Positions 52,065 through 61,013 are shown, counted from the stretch's first letter. The stretch: DNA of 64,000 nucleotides from Streptomyces spectabilis (GCF_008704795.1 NZ_CP023690.1:2676501-2740500); one strand, 5' to 3'. Numbers and translations: made by a program. Notes: a model not told the origin generated them from the sequence alone.

Positions 52065-53870
52065 ATGCCGTTGAACCGCAGGGGGTTCCTGGGTCGTTCC
52101 GCTGCCACGGGTGCGGGGGTGGCGCTGGCGGGCGGCGCGGTGGCCCCGTCGGCCGTCGCGGCGCCCGGGACGGCGCCGGGCAAGCGCCCGAGGCGGTACT
52201 CGTTCACCGTGATGGGCACGACGGACCTGCACGGGAACGTCTTCAACTGGGACTACTTCACGGACCGGGAGTTCGACGACAAGGACCACAACGATGTGGG
52301 GCTGGCGAAGATTTCCACGTTGGTGTCGCGGGTCCGCGAGGAGAAGGGTCGGCGCAATACGCTGCTCATCGATGCGGGCGACACGATTCAGGGTACGCAG
52401 TTGTCGTACTACTACGCGAAGGTCGATCCGATCACCGCTGCGCGGGGTCCGGTGCATCCGATGGCTCGGGCGATGAACGCGATCGGGTATGACGCGGCGG
52501 CGCTCGGGAACCATGAGTTCAATTATGGGATTCCGGTGTTGCGGAAGTTCCAGGAGCAGTGTGATTTCCCGCTGCTCGGGGCGAACGCGCTGGATGCGAA
52601 GTCGCAGCGGCCGGCGTTTCCGCCGTACAGCATGCATCGGTTGCGTACGCCGCACGGGCGGGATGTGCGGGTGGCGGTTCTGGGGTTGACGAATCCGGGG
52701 ATCGCGATCTGGGACAAGGCGCATGTGCAGGGCAAGATGACGTTTCCGGGCCTTGAGGAGCAGGCGGCGAAGTGGGTGCCGAGGCTGAGGTCGATGGGGG
52801 CGGACGTGGTGATCGTGTCGGCGCATTCGGGGTCGAGCGGTACGTCGTCGTACGGGGATCAGTTGCCGTATGTGGAGAACGCGGCGGCGTTGGTGGCGCA
52901 GCAGGTGCCGGGGATCGATGCGATTCTGGTGGGGCACGCGCATACGGAGATTCCGGAGTATGTGGTCGAGAACAAGGCGACGGGCAAGAAGGTCGTGTTG
53001 TCGGAGCCGTTGAAGTGGGGGCAGCGGTTGACGTTGTTCGACTTCGATGTGGTGTGGTCGAAGGGTCGTTGGCGGGTGGAGAGGGTGGGGGCGAAGGTCC
53101 TGAACTCCAATGAGGTGGCGGAGGACGGGCGGATCGTGCGGCTGCTCGGGGATGAGCACGAGAAGGTCGTGGCGTATGTGAATCAGGTGATCGGTACGTC
53201 GAAGGCGGCGATGAGTACGGCTGAGGGTCCGTACAAGGATGTGCCGATCATTGATTTGATCAGTCATGTGCAGGCGGAGACGGTGAGGGCGGCTCTTGCG
53301 GGCGGGGCGTACGCGAAGTTGCCGGTGTTGTCGCAGGCTTCGTGTTTCTCGCGTACGGCGAAGATTCCGGCGGGTGAGGTGACGATCCGGGATGCGGCGG
53401 GTCTGTATCCGTTCGAGAACACGCTGGAGGCGCGTGTGCTGACGGGTGCGCAGTTGAAGGACTATCTGGAGTTCTCGGCGCGGTATTACGTGCGGACGGC
53501 GCCGGGTGTGCCGGTGGATCCGGCGAAGTTGACGAATGCGGAGGGTGTGCCGGATTACAACTATGACGCGTTGTACGGGGTGTCGTACGACGTGGACATC
53601 GCGCAGCCGGTGGGGTCGCGGATCGTGGGGTTGCGGTTCGAGGGCAAGGAGGTGGATCCGGCGGCTGAGTTCGTGTTGGCGGTGAACAATTATCGGGCGA
53701 GTGGTGGCGGGAATTTCCCGCATGTGGCGAAGGCCAAGCAGGTGTGGGTGAATTCGGATGAGATCCGTAACACGATCATCTCGTGGGTGAAGGCGAAGGG
53801 TGTGGTGGATCCGGCGGAGTTCGCGCGGGTGGACTGGCGGTTGACGCGTGCGGGGACTCCGGTGTTCTGA
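52065..53870 (+). CDS. Tat-exported 5'-nucleotidase / cyclic phosphodiesterase
   Basis: The product (601 aa) is a secreted UshA-type metallophosphatase. The N-terminus has a twin-arginine signal (NRRGFLGRSAATGAGVALAG) with cleavage after VAAP. The N-terminal metal domain carries GTTDLHGNVFNWDYF, IDAGDTIQGTQLS, ALGNHEFNYG, VIVSAHSGSSGT and LVGHAHTEIPE. The C-terminal substrate domain contains GLYPFENTLEARVLTG and VNNYRASGGGNFPHV. It releases phosphate and nucleosides from nucleotides outside the cell. GGAGGAG lies six bases before the ATG. Codons end mostly in G, unlike the liv genes. Confidence 0.95.
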   Translation: MPLNRRGFLGRSAATGAGVALAGGAVAPSAVAAPGTAPGKRPRRYSFTVMGTTDLHGNVFNWDYFTDREFDDKDHNDVGLAKISTLVSRVREEKGRRNTLLIDAGDTIQGTQLSYYYAKVDPITAARGPVHPMARAMNAIGYDAAALGNHEFNYGIPVLRKFQEQCDFPLLGANALDAKSQRPAFPPYSMHRLRTPHGRDVRVAVLGLTNPGIAIWDKAHVQGKMTFPGLEEQAAKWVPRLRSMGADVVIVSAHSGSSGTSSYGDQLPYVENAAALVAQQVPGIDAILVGHAHTEIPEYVVENKATGKKVVLSEPLKWGQRLTLFDFDVVWSKGRWRVERVGAKVLNSNEVAEDGRIVRLLGDEHEKVVAYVNQVIGTSKAAMSTAEGPYKDVPIIDLISHVQAETVRAALAGGAYAKLPVLSQASCFSRTAKIPAGEVTIRDAAGLYPFENTLEARVLTGAQLKDYLEFSARYYVRTAPGVPVDPAKLTNAEGVPDYNYDALYGVSYDVDIAQPVGSRIVGLRFEGKEVDPAAEFVLAVNNYRASGGGNFPHVAKAKQVWVNSDEIRNTIISWVKAKGVVDPAEFARVDWRLTRAGTPVF

Positions 53871-53887
53871 GGGTGGGGGCTGGTGCG

Positions 53888-54280
53888 ATGAATGGGGATC
53901 TGGCTGCCGCGCTCGCGGTGGTGCGGCGTGATCTGTCGGCGACGTGTGTGGTGCAGCCGGTGGTGCGTGAGGAGGTGGATTTCGACGGGGATCCGTTGGT
54001 GATGCTGTATGAGCCGGATGGTTCGGGGGTGGGGGTTTCGGTGCCCGTGGGTGTGGGTCCGGCGGAGCAGGTGGTGGAGTTGGCGGAGCAGGTGAAGGAC
54101 TGGGCGGTGGAGGCGTTGGCGGCGCGGTTGTTGCCGGCGACGTGGCCGGAGTGTCCCGACCATCCGCTGGGGCATCCGTTGGGTGCGCGGGTGGTCGGGA
54201 GTGTGGCGGTGTGGGCGTGTCCGCGGTCGGGGCGGGTGGTGGCGCCGGTGGGTGCGTTGGCGGAGGTGGCGGGTGGTTGA
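53888..54280 (+). CDS. Conserved hypothetical protein
   Basis: I do not recognise this 130-aa protein. It is soluble, with an N-terminal helix (LAAALAVVRRDLSATCVV), a DFDGDPLVMLYEPD strand pair and a helical middle (AEQVVELAEQVKDWAVEALA). A Trp-Pro-Cys segment (LPATWPECPDHPLGHPL) precedes a second Cys (AVWACPRSGRVV), the two perhaps forming a small zinc site with the His residues. It follows the nucleotidase gene by 17 bases on the same strand. The function cannot be read. Confidence 0.7.
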   Translation: MNGDLAAALAVVRRDLSATCVVQPVVREEVDFDGDPLVMLYEPDGSGVGVSVPVGVGPAEQVVELAEQVKDWAVEALAARLLPATWPECPDHPLGHPLGARVVGSVAVWACPRSGRVVAPVGALAEVAGG

Positions 54281-54319
54281 GGTCTGGGTTCTGAGGTCTG
54301 GGGTCTGAGGTCTGAGGGG
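54279..54319. repeat. 14-bp tandem repeat
   Basis: GAGGTCTGGGTTCT (54279-54292), GAGGTCTGGGGTCT (54293-54306) and a degraded third copy GAGGTCTGAGGGG (54307-54319) fill the gap before the hydroxylase stop. A run of eight G follows. Confidence 0.75.
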
Positions 54320-54330
54320 CCCGGGGGGGG

Positions 54331-55776
54331 TCAGTTCTTCAGGTGGACGAGGGTGCCGCGCTGTTCTCCGCCGGGGCGGGGGGTGGCGCGGTGTTCCGGC
54401 TTGGTGAGTCCGAAGTGGGTGAAGGCGGTGCGCTGGGGTTGGGGGTAGGGCTCTTTGCCGGTGAGGGTGTTGAGGATGCCGGCGCTGCGCCAGGCGGCGA
54501 GGCCGAGGTCGGGGGCGCCGACGCCGTGGGTGTGGCGTTCGGCGTTCTGTACGTAGATGGCGCCGGTGATGGAGGGGTCGAGGACGAGGCGGTGGTGTTC
54601 GTCGATGCGGGGTCGTTCGGATGAGTCGCGGCGCAGGTAGGGGTCGAGTCCGGCGAGGAGGCGGCCGAGGGGGCGTTCGCGGTAGCCGGTGGCGAGGATG
54701 ACGGCGTCGGTGGTGAGGCGGGAGCGGGTGCCTTGTTCGAGGTGTTCGAGGTGGAGTTCGACGCGGGTGGTGGCGACGCGTCCCGCGGTGCGGACGTTGA
54801 CGCCGGGGGTGAGGACGGCGTCGGGCCAGCCGCCGTGGAGGGTGCGCTGGTAGAGCTCGTCGTGGATGGCGGCGATGGTGTCGGTGTCGATGCCTTTGTG
54901 GAGTTGCCACTGGCCGGGGACGAGCTGGTCGCGGACGGTTTCGGGCAGGGCGTGGAAGTAGCGGGTGTAGTCGGGGGTGAAGTGTTCGAGGCCGAGCTTG
55001 GAGTACTCCATGGGGGCGAAGGCGGGGGTGCGGGCGAGCCAGTGGAGTTTTTCGGCGCCCGGGGGGCGGTGGCGGAGGAGGTCGAGGAAGACTTCGGCGC
55101 CGGATTGTCCGGAGCCGATGACGGTGATGTGGTCGGCGGTGAGGAAGCGGTCGCGGTGCAGGAGGTAGTCGGCGGCGTGGATGACGGGGACGGTGGGGGC
55201 CTCGGCGAGGGGTTTGAGGGGTTCGGGGATGTGGGGGGCGGTGCCGATGCCGAGGACGATGTTCCTGGCGTGGGTGCGGCCGAGGGCTTCGGCTTCGCCG
55301 TCGGCGTCGAGTTGGGTGAAGTCGACGTCGAAGAGGTCGTGTTCGGGGTTCCAGCGGACGGCGTCGATCTGGTGGCCGTAGTGGAGTCGGGGGAGGTTGT
55401 CGCTGACCCAGCGGCAGTAGGCGTCGTATTCGGCGCGCTGGATGTGGAAGCGCTCGGCGAAGTAGAAGGGGTAGAGGCGTTCGCGGGTCTTGAGGTAGTT
55501 GAGGAAGGACCAGGGGTTGGCGGGGTCGGCGAGGGTGACCAGGTCGGCGAGGAAGGGGACTTGGAGGGTTGCGCCGTCGATGAGGAGGCCGGGGTGCCAG
55601 TGGAAGGCGGGCCGTTGTTCGTAGAAGGCGGTGTCGAGGTCGAGGGGGTGGGCGAGGGCGGCGAGGGAGAGGTTGAACGGGCCGATGCCGATGCCGACCA
55701 GGTCGCGGGGGTTGTCGGGGGTGGTGGGTGCCTGGGTGGGCCGGTCGGGGGTGCCTGGTGGGCGGGTGGCGGTCAT
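54331..55776 (-). CDS. Lysine/diamine N-hydroxylase, siderophore type
   Basis: The product (481 aa) is a flavin N-monooxygenase of the IucD/SidA/DesB family, which hydroxylates the side-chain amine of lysine, ornithine or a diamine. The FAD site is LVGIGIGPFNLSLAAL, the NADPH site is VIGSGQSGAEVFLDLL, and the closing motif is ILATGYRERPLG. Residues such as WHPGLLIDGATLQVPFLADL and WSFLNYLKTRERLYPFYFAERF match the family. It is coupled to the decarboxylase gene by an ATGA overlap. The desferrioxamine genes desC and desD are absent, and sequence differs clearly from the desB form I recall, so the product may be a different siderophore or a spare pair. Confidence 0.87.
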   Translation of the reverse strand: MTATRPPGTPDRPTQAPTTPDNPRDLVGIGIGPFNLSLAALAHPLDLDTAFYEQRPAFHWHPGLLIDGATLQVPFLADLVTLADPANPWSFLNYLKTRERLYPFYFAERFHIQRAEYDAYCRWVSDNLPRLHYGHQIDAVRWNPEHDLFDVDFTQLDADGEAEALGRTHARNIVLGIGTAPHIPEPLKPLAEAPTVPVIHAADYLLHRDRFLTADHITVIGSGQSGAEVFLDLLRHRPPGAEKLHWLARTPAFAPMEYSKLGLEHFTPDYTRYFHALPETVRDQLVPGQWQLHKGIDTDTIAAIHDELYQRTLHGGWPDAVLTPGVNVRTAGRVATTRVELHLEHLEQGTRSRLTTDAVILATGYRERPLGRLLAGLDPYLRRDSSERPRIDEHHRLVLDPSITGAIYVQNAERHTHGVGAPDLGLAAWRSAGILNTLTGKEPYPQPQRTAFTHFGLTKPEHRATPRPGGEQRGTLVHLKN

Positions 55777-57161
55777 CGGGGGCTGGTTCCTTCCACGAGC
55801 TTGAGGAGGGTGGTGAGGTCGTCGGGGGTGGTGTGCGGGTTGAGGAGGGTGGCTTTGAGCCAGCGGCGTCCTTCGAGTTGGGCGCGGCCGAGGACGGCGG
55901 TGCCTTCGGTGAGGAGTTTTCGGCGGATGTGGGCGATGTGGTCGTCGTCGGCGTGGGTGGGCCGGAAGAGGACGGTGCTGATGGTGGGGGTGGCGTAGAG
56001 GTCGAAGTGGGGGTGGGCGGTGATGGCGTCGGCGAGGTGGTGGGCCTGGTCGCAGACGTGGTCGACGAGGGCGCCGAGGCCGGTGCGGCCGAGTGCTTTG
56101 AGGGTGACGGCGATCTTGAGTGCGTCGGGGCGGCGGGTGGTGCGCAGGGAGCGGCCGAGGAGGTCGGGCAGGCCTGCTTCGGTGTCGTCGTCCGCGTTGA
56201 GGTAGTCGGCGCGGTGGGTGAGGGTGTGGGTGTCGGTGGCGTCGCGGACGGTGAGGATTCCGGCCGCGGCGGGTTGCCAGCCGAGTTTGTGCAGGTCGAG
56301 GGTGACGCTGTCGGCGCGGTCGAGGCCGTGGAGTTTGGCGCGGTGGGTGTCGCTGAAGAGGAGTCCGCCGCCGTAGGCGGCGTCGACGTGGAGGCGGGCG
56401 CCGTGGGTGGCGCAGAGGTCGGCGATGTCGGTGAGGGGGTCGATGAGGCCCGCGTCGGTGGTGCCCGCGGTGGCGGTGACGAGGAGGTCGGTGTCGTCGG
56501 CGGTGTGTGCGGCGAGGGCGGTGGCGAGGGTGGCGGGGTCGAGGGTGCCGGTGGGTGTGGGCAGGGTGACGGGGGTGGGCAGGCCGAGGAGCCAGGCGGC
56601 GCGGTGCAGGGAGTGGTGGGCGTTGGCGCCGGTGAGGATGCGGGGGGTGCGGCCGTGGGCGGTGGCGCGTTCGCGGGCGAGGAGCAGGGCGAGTTGGTTG
56701 GACTCGGTGCCGCCGGTGGTGATGAGGGCGTCGCCGCGGCCGTGGACCTCGGTGGCGAGGGTGGTGGTGAGGAGGGCTTCGAGGGCGGAGGCGGCGGGGG
56801 CCTGGTCCCAGGAGTCGAGGGAGGGGTTGAGCGCGGAGGCGGCGAGGTCGGCGGCTGCGGCGAGGGCGAGCGGCGGGCAGTGGAGGTGGGCCGCGCAGAG
56901 GGGTTCGGCGGGGTCGGCGGCGCCTTGGGCGGTGGCGTGGACGAGGGTGCGCAGGGCGGTGCGGGCGCCGGTGCCGTGGTGGGGCAGGAGGGGGGTGGCG
57001 GCTTCGTGGAGGCGGGCGGCGACGGTGGTGGGGCCGCCGGGCGGGAGGGGGCCGCCGCGGGCCGCGGCGCCCTCGCGCAGGGCGTCCAGGGCGGTGGTGA
57101 GCAACGGCTGTAGGGCGTCGGGGCCTTGGGCGCCTCCGGCGAGGGGCGGCGGGGTGCGCAT
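55773..57161 (-). CDS. Pyridoxal-phosphate decarboxylase, DesA-like
   Basis: The product (462 aa) is a group II PLP decarboxylase. The cofactor Lys292 is in SVTLDLHKLGWQP, preceded by HVDAAYGG with Asp260 and the stacking His182 in TGANAHHSLHRAAW. Together with the N-hydroxylase it should make an N-hydroxydiamine such as N-hydroxycadaverine from lysine, or the equivalent for another diamino acid; the chosen amino acid is not clear. GGAGG lies eight bases before the ATG. The stop overlaps the hydroxylase start. No iron box is visible upstream. Confidence 0.85.
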   Translation of the reverse strand: MRTPPPLAGGAQGPDALQPLLTTALDALREGAAARGGPLPPGGPTTVAARLHEAATPLLPHHGTGARTALRTLVHATAQGAADPAEPLCAAHLHCPPLALAAAADLAASALNPSLDSWDQAPAASALEALLTTTLATEVHGRGDALITTGGTESNQLALLLARERATAHGRTPRILTGANAHHSLHRAAWLLGLPTPVTLPTPTGTLDPATLATALAAHTADDTDLLVTATAGTTDAGLIDPLTDIADLCATHGARLHVDAAYGGGLLFSDTHRAKLHGLDRADSVTLDLHKLGWQPAAAGILTVRDATDTHTLTHRADYLNADDDTEAGLPDLLGRSLRTTRRPDALKIAVTLKALGRTGLGALVDHVCDQAHHLADAITAHPHFDLYATPTISTVLFRPTHADDDHIAHIRRKLLTEGTAVLGRAQLEGRRWLKATLLNPHTTPDDLTTLLKLVEGTSPR

Positions 57162-57231
57162 GGCGGTGACCTCCGGTGGGCGGACGGGGGCACCAGCCTG
57201 GTGGGTGGGGGTGGGGCGTGTTGTGGGGTGG

Positions 57232-57249
57232 GGGTTTCGGAACCCGAAA
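57232..57249. promoter_or_regulatory. Inverted repeat upstream of decarboxylase gene
   Basis: TTTCGG and CCGAAA are separated by AAC inside GGGTTTCGGAACCCGAAA (57232-57249), and GGGTT/AACCC pairs as well. It may be an operator of the pair of genes. It does not match the usual DmdR/IdeR iron box (TTAGGTTAGGCT type). Confidence 0.4.
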
Positions 57250-57297
57250 GGGGTACGGCTGTGCGGGGAAATCGTGTCTGCACGGGGGCGGGGTGCT

Positions 57298-57327
57298 AGG
57301 GCGTGTCCGACCCGTCGGACACGCCCT
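57298..57327. terminator. Hairpin after NmrA gene, distal
   Basis: AGGGCGTGTCCGA (57298-57310) pairs perfectly with TCGGACACGCCCT (57315-57327) around CCCG. It lies after the NmrA-type gene, next to a second hairpin. Confidence 0.8.
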
Positions 57328-57328
57328 G

Positions 57329-57371
57329 GGGGCGGGCCTTGCCGGGCGCCTCCCCTGGCAAGGCCCGCCCC
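57329..57371. terminator. Hairpin after NmrA gene, proximal
   Basis: GGGGCGGGCCTTGCC (57329-57343) pairs perfectly with GGCAAGGCCCGCCCC (57357-57371) around a 13-base loop, making a double terminator with the neighbour. Confidence 0.8.
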
Positions 57372-57402
57372 TCCCCGGAGCCGGGTCTCCCTGGTGCGGG
57401 CC

Positions 57403-58251
57403 TCAGTTCGTCGTACGGAAGTCGTCCGCGTGGTCGTGTGCCCACTGGGCGTACGTGCGGGCCGGGGTGCCGGTGACCGCTTCCACCGTTGTCGTCAGGG
57501 TCGGTGCCGTGTCGATGGTGTCGGCGAGGGAGGCGACGAAGCCGGGGACCATGTCCGCGGGGATGAGGGGGAACATCTTGGGGACGACGTCGTGGGGCGG
57601 TATCTCGGTGTAGGTGAGGGGGCGGCCGATGGCGTGGGCGATGGCGGCGATCTGGTCCTCGGTGGTGATGGCTTCGGGGCCGGTGAGGACGTGGGCGGTG
57701 CCGTGGTGGCGTTCCAGGAGGCTGTGGCGGGCGACGGCGGCGATGTCGGCCTCGTGGATGGGTGAGAGGACGCTCTTGGCGTAGGGGCCGCGTACGGTGT
57801 CGCCCTCGTGGATCTGCCAGGCCCACTGGAGGGTGTTGGTGGCGAAGGCGCCGGGGCGCAGGAAGGTCCAGTCGAGGCCGCTGTCGCGGACGTCCTGTTC
57901 GAGGGCGCGGTGCCAGGTGTGGATGAACGTGTCGTGGGCGGGGTCGTCCTCGACGGCGATGCTGGAGAGCACGGTGACGTGCCGGACGCCTGCGGCGCGG
58001 GCGGCGGCGAGGAACGCGGTGGTGTGTTCGCCGGTGACGGAGGCGTGCAGGAAGAGGGCGTCGGCGCCGTCGAACTGGGCGGTCATGTCGGTGGGTTCGG
58101 CGCTGACGGTGAGGCGGGTGATGTCGGCGGTGGCGGGCAGGTGGGCGCGGTGCGGGTCGCGGACGAGGGCGCGTACGGGGGTGTCGGCGGCGGTGAGCTG
58201 GGTGACGAGGGCGCTGCCGACGTTTCCGGTGGCTCCGGTGACGACGATCAA
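57403..58251 (-). CDS. NmrA-like NAD(P)-binding protein
   Basis: The product (282 aa) is an atypical short-chain dehydrogenase of the NmrA/HSCARG group. The dinucleotide site is MIVVTGATGNVGSALVTQL. The central strands VRHVTVLSSIAVED and LDWTFLRPGAFATN match the family. The catalytic Tyr-x3-Lys is not evident, so it may sense NAD(P) or reduce quinones like QorB. The TTG start has AAGGAG five bases upstream. No transcription factor of the HxlR type is next to it, contrary to the common layout. A palindrome lies upstream. Confidence 0.9.
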   Translation of the reverse strand: MIVVTGATGNVGSALVTQLTAADTPVRALVRDPHRAHLPATADITRLTVSAEPTDMTAQFDGADALFLHASVTGEHTTAFLAAARAAGVRHVTVLSSIAVEDDPAHDTFIHTWHRALEQDVRDSGLDWTFLRPGAFATNTLQWAWQIHEGDTVRGPYAKSVLSPIHEADIAAVARHSLLERHHGTAHVLTGPEAITTEDQIAAIAHAIGRPLTYTEIPPHDVVPKMFPLIPADMVPGFVASLADTIDTAPTLTTTVEAVTGTPARTYAQWAHDHADDFRTTN

Positions 58252-58332
58252 GGGGGCTCCTTGGGTGTGCGGGCGGGGCCGGGCCGTCGGTGTGGTCCGT
58301 CGGCCCGGCCTGCTGTGCGTTCGACCCTAGGC

Positions 58333-58353
58333 ATCCGGAGTGGTGTTCCGGAT
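58333..58353. promoter_or_regulatory. 21-bp palindrome upstream of NmrA gene
   Basis: ATCCGGA (58333-58339), a seven-base spacer and TCCGGAT (58347-58353) form a regulator-type palindrome. On the minus strand it precedes a TAGGGT -10-like box by about ten bases and would overlap the -35 region. Confidence 0.5.
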
Positions 58354-58371
58354 CGTCGTCAGGAAGGAGCT

Positions 58372-58397
58372 CGGCCTAGGGCATCCGTCCTAGGCCG
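58372..58397. terminator. Hairpin downstream of pepN
   Basis: CGGCCTAGG (58372-58380) pairs with CCTAGGCCG (58389-58397) around eight bases, 22 bases after the pepN stop. Confidence 0.65.
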
Positions 58398-58418
58398 GGG
58401 GTCGCGCGGGGGTCCGGG

Positions 58419-60920
58419 TCAGCCCTGCTCGGTCTTGTGCAGGACGCGCAGGGCCCGGGCCAGGTCGTCGAGTTGGTCGGTGAGGCGGCGGCGGAGCGCC
58501 GGGGTGAGGTCGTTGCGGGCCAGGCAGGTCTCGCCGAGGCGCAGCGTTTCGTCGTCGACGGCGCAGGGGAAGGCGTGGCGGCCGGTGGCGTCGGCGATGG
58601 CGGGGCCGCGGCGGGCGGCGACGTCGACGGCGTCGTCGAAGTAGCGGGCCAGGTAGGGGCGTACGAGGTCGTCCTGTTCGGGCTGCCAGAAGCCCTGGGC
58701 GGTGGCGATGAACAGGGAGTTGGAGAGGTCGTCGGTGGTGAACATGGCGTCCCAGGCGCGGTGTTTGGCCTCGGGGTCGGGCAGGGCGGCGCGGCAGCGG
58801 GCGGCGCCTTCCTGGCCGGTGGCGCTGGGGTCGCGGCGCAGTTCGGCGGCGATGGTGTCCTCGTCGGCCTCGCCGAGGACGGCGAGGCGGGCGAGGGCGC
58901 GCCAGCGCAGCTCGGGGTCGAGTTCGGGTCCGCCGGGTACGGCGCCCTGGGCGAGCCAGGTGTGGAGGGGCTCGGCCTGGGTGGCGACGTCGATGAGGCC
59001 GCGTACGGCGATGAGCCTGAGGCCGGGGTCTGAGCCGTCCTCGGTGTGGCGGATGACGTCGTGGCACAGGGCGTCGAGGGTGGCGAGGGCGGCGGGCCGT
59101 CGGGTGCGCGGGGTGTAGTGGTCGGCGATGACGGTGCCGGCGAAGGTGAGGACGCCGGAGACGAGGGCGAGGTCGGTCTCGGCGGGCAGGTGGGCGCGGG
59201 CGGTGTCGAGGTAGGCGGCGGGTTCCAGGTCGCCGTCGCGGACCATGTCGCGCAGCGCGTTCCACAGGACGGCGCGGGTGAGCGGGTCGGGCACGCTGGA
59301 CAGGGAGCGCAGGGCGGTGTCCTGGGACACCGGGTCGAGGCGGATCTTGGCGTAGGTCAGGTCGTGGTCGTTGGGGACGATGAGGGCGGGGCAGCCGCCG
59401 TCGCGCGGGGTGGGCGCGGTCTGCTCGGGGAGGTCCGTCTCGTAGCGTTCGCGCAGGACGAGCTGGCGGCCGTCGGACAGGTCGCGGTCGTAGACGCCGA
59501 TGGCGACGCGGTGGGGGCGGCTGCCGTCGCGGTCGAGGCGGAGGGTCCAGGCGCGGCCGCTGTGGCTGACGGCCGGGGTGAAGGTGTCGACGCCGGTGGT
59601 GCGCAGCCAGGCGTCGGCCCAGGCGTGGACGTCGCGGTCGGTGGCGGACGCGAGGTTGTCGATGAAGTCGGCGAGGGTGGCGTTGGCGAACTTGTGGCGG
59701 GCGAAGTGGGCGTTGATGCCCGCGAGGAAGTCCTTCTCGCCGAGCCAGGTGACGAGTTGGCGCAGGGCGCTGGCGCCCTTGGCGTAGGAGATGCCGTCGA
59801 AGTTGAGGAGGGCGGAGGCGGTGTCGGGGACGGCGTCGGGGTCGGGGGCGACGGGGTGGGTGGAGGGGCGCTGGTCGGCGTCGTAGCCCCAGGACTTGCG
59901 GGCGACGCCGAAGTCGACCCAGGTGTCGGTGAAGCGGCTGGCTTCGGTGAGGGTCTGGTAGCCCATGTATTCGGCGAAGGACTCGTTGAGCCAGATGTCG
60001 TCCCACCACTTGAGGGTGACGAGGTCGCCGAACCACATGTGGGCCATTTCGTGGGCGACGACCATGGCGCGGGTCTGGCGCTGGGTGTCGGTGACGGCGG
60101 AGCGGTAGACGAAGTCGTCGCGGAAGGTGACGAGGCCGGGGTTCTCCATGGCGCCGGCGTTGAACTCGGGGACGAAGGCCTGGTCGTAGGAGTCGAAGGG
60201 GTAGGGCTCGGCGAACTTCTCGTGGTAGCGGTCGAAGCAGGCGCGGGTGATGTCGAGCAGTTCGTCGGCGTCGGCGTCGAGGTGGGGCGCGAGCGAGCGG
60301 CGGCAGTGGAGGCCGAAGGGCAGGCCGCGGTGTTCGGTGCGCACGGAGTGCCAGGGGCCGGCGGCGACGGCGACCAGGTAGGTGGGCAGCGGGGGTGTGG
60401 GCGCGGCCTTCCAGGTGCCGCCGCCGGTGTGCTCGGTGACGCTGTTGGCGAGGACGGTCCAGCTCTTGGGGGCGGTGACGGTCAGCTCGAAGGCGGCCTT
60501 CAGGTCGGGCTGGTCGAAGGCGGCGAAGACGCGCTGGATGTCGTCGAGGAACAGCTGGGTGTAGACGTACGTCTCGCCGTCGGTGGGGTCGGTGAAGCGG
60601 TGCATGCCCTCGCCGGTGCGGGAGTAGCGCATGGCGGCGTCGACGGTGAGGCGGTGCTCGCCCGCGGTGAGGCCGGTCAGGGGGAGCCGGTTGTCGTTGA
60701 GGGCCGCGGGGTCGAGGGGGGTGCCGTCGAGCGTGACGGAGCGCAGGTGCGCGGGCTTCAACTCGACGAAGGTGTCGCCGTCCGCCGCGGCGGTGAAGGT
60801 GATCGCCGTACGGGAGTCGAAGGTCTCCTCGCCGGTGGTGAGATCGAGGGTGATCTCGTACCGCCGGACGTCGAGGAGCTGGGCTCGGGTCTGCGCTTCG
60901 TCGCGCGTCAGTGCGGGCAT
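58419..60920 (-). CDS. pepN: Aminopeptidase N
   Basis: The enzyme (833 aa) removes N-terminal amino acids from peptides in the cytosol. It is a family M1 zinc peptidase. The exopeptidase motif GAMEN is at residues 256-260, the zinc site HEMAH at 290-294 with the third ligand Glu313 in NESFAEYMG. The N-terminal saddle domain and the long helical C-terminal domain (ERAP1-like) are both full length. Streptomyces PepN (lividans type) has the same size. No ribosome site precedes the ATG, as with the chorismate mutase gene just upstream. It lies on the same strand as that gene. Confidence 0.96.
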   Translation of the reverse strand: MPALTRDEAQTRAQLLDVRRYEITLDLTTGEETFDSRTAITFTAAADGDTFVELKPAHLRSVTLDGTPLDPAALNDNRLPLTGLTAGEHRLTVDAAMRYSRTGEGMHRFTDPTDGETYVYTQLFLDDIQRVFAAFDQPDLKAAFELTVTAPKSWTVLANSVTEHTGGGTWKAAPTPPLPTYLVAVAAGPWHSVRTEHRGLPFGLHCRRSLAPHLDADADELLDITRACFDRYHEKFAEPYPFDSYDQAFVPEFNAGAMENPGLVTFRDDFVYRSAVTDTQRQTRAMVVAHEMAHMWFGDLVTLKWWDDIWLNESFAEYMGYQTLTEASRFTDTWVDFGVARKSWGYDADQRPSTHPVAPDPDAVPDTASALLNFDGISYAKGASALRQLVTWLGEKDFLAGINAHFARHKFANATLADFIDNLASATDRDVHAWADAWLRTTGVDTFTPAVSHSGRAWTLRLDRDGSRPHRVAIGVYDRDLSDGRQLVLRERYETDLPEQTAPTPRDGGCPALIVPNDHDLTYAKIRLDPVSQDTALRSLSSVPDPLTRAVLWNALRDMVRDGDLEPAAYLDTARAHLPAETDLALVSGVLTFAGTVIADHYTPRTRRPAALATLDALCHDVIRHTEDGSDPGLRLIAVRGLIDVATQAEPLHTWLAQGAVPGGPELDPELRWRALARLAVLGEADEDTIAAELRRDPSATGQEGAARCRAALPDPEAKHRAWDAMFTTDDLSNSLFIATAQGFWQPEQDDLVRPYLARYFDDAVDVAARRGPAIADATGRHAFPCAVDDETLRLGETCLARNDLTPALRRRLTDQLDDLARALRVLHKTEQG

Positions 60921-61013
60921 CTGGCCATGGTGCCCGATCTGGCGGGGCGCCTGGCAGGGGGTGCCCCGGCCGGGGCGGGGCTCATTCGTGCGGTCGTGCG
61001 CCTCGGGGCGGGG

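Noticed and set aside
53690..57283. 1197-residue open frame rich in Pro, Ser and Arg across three genes
   Set aside because: It is out of frame with the well-supported decarboxylase and hydroxylase and results from base composition alone.
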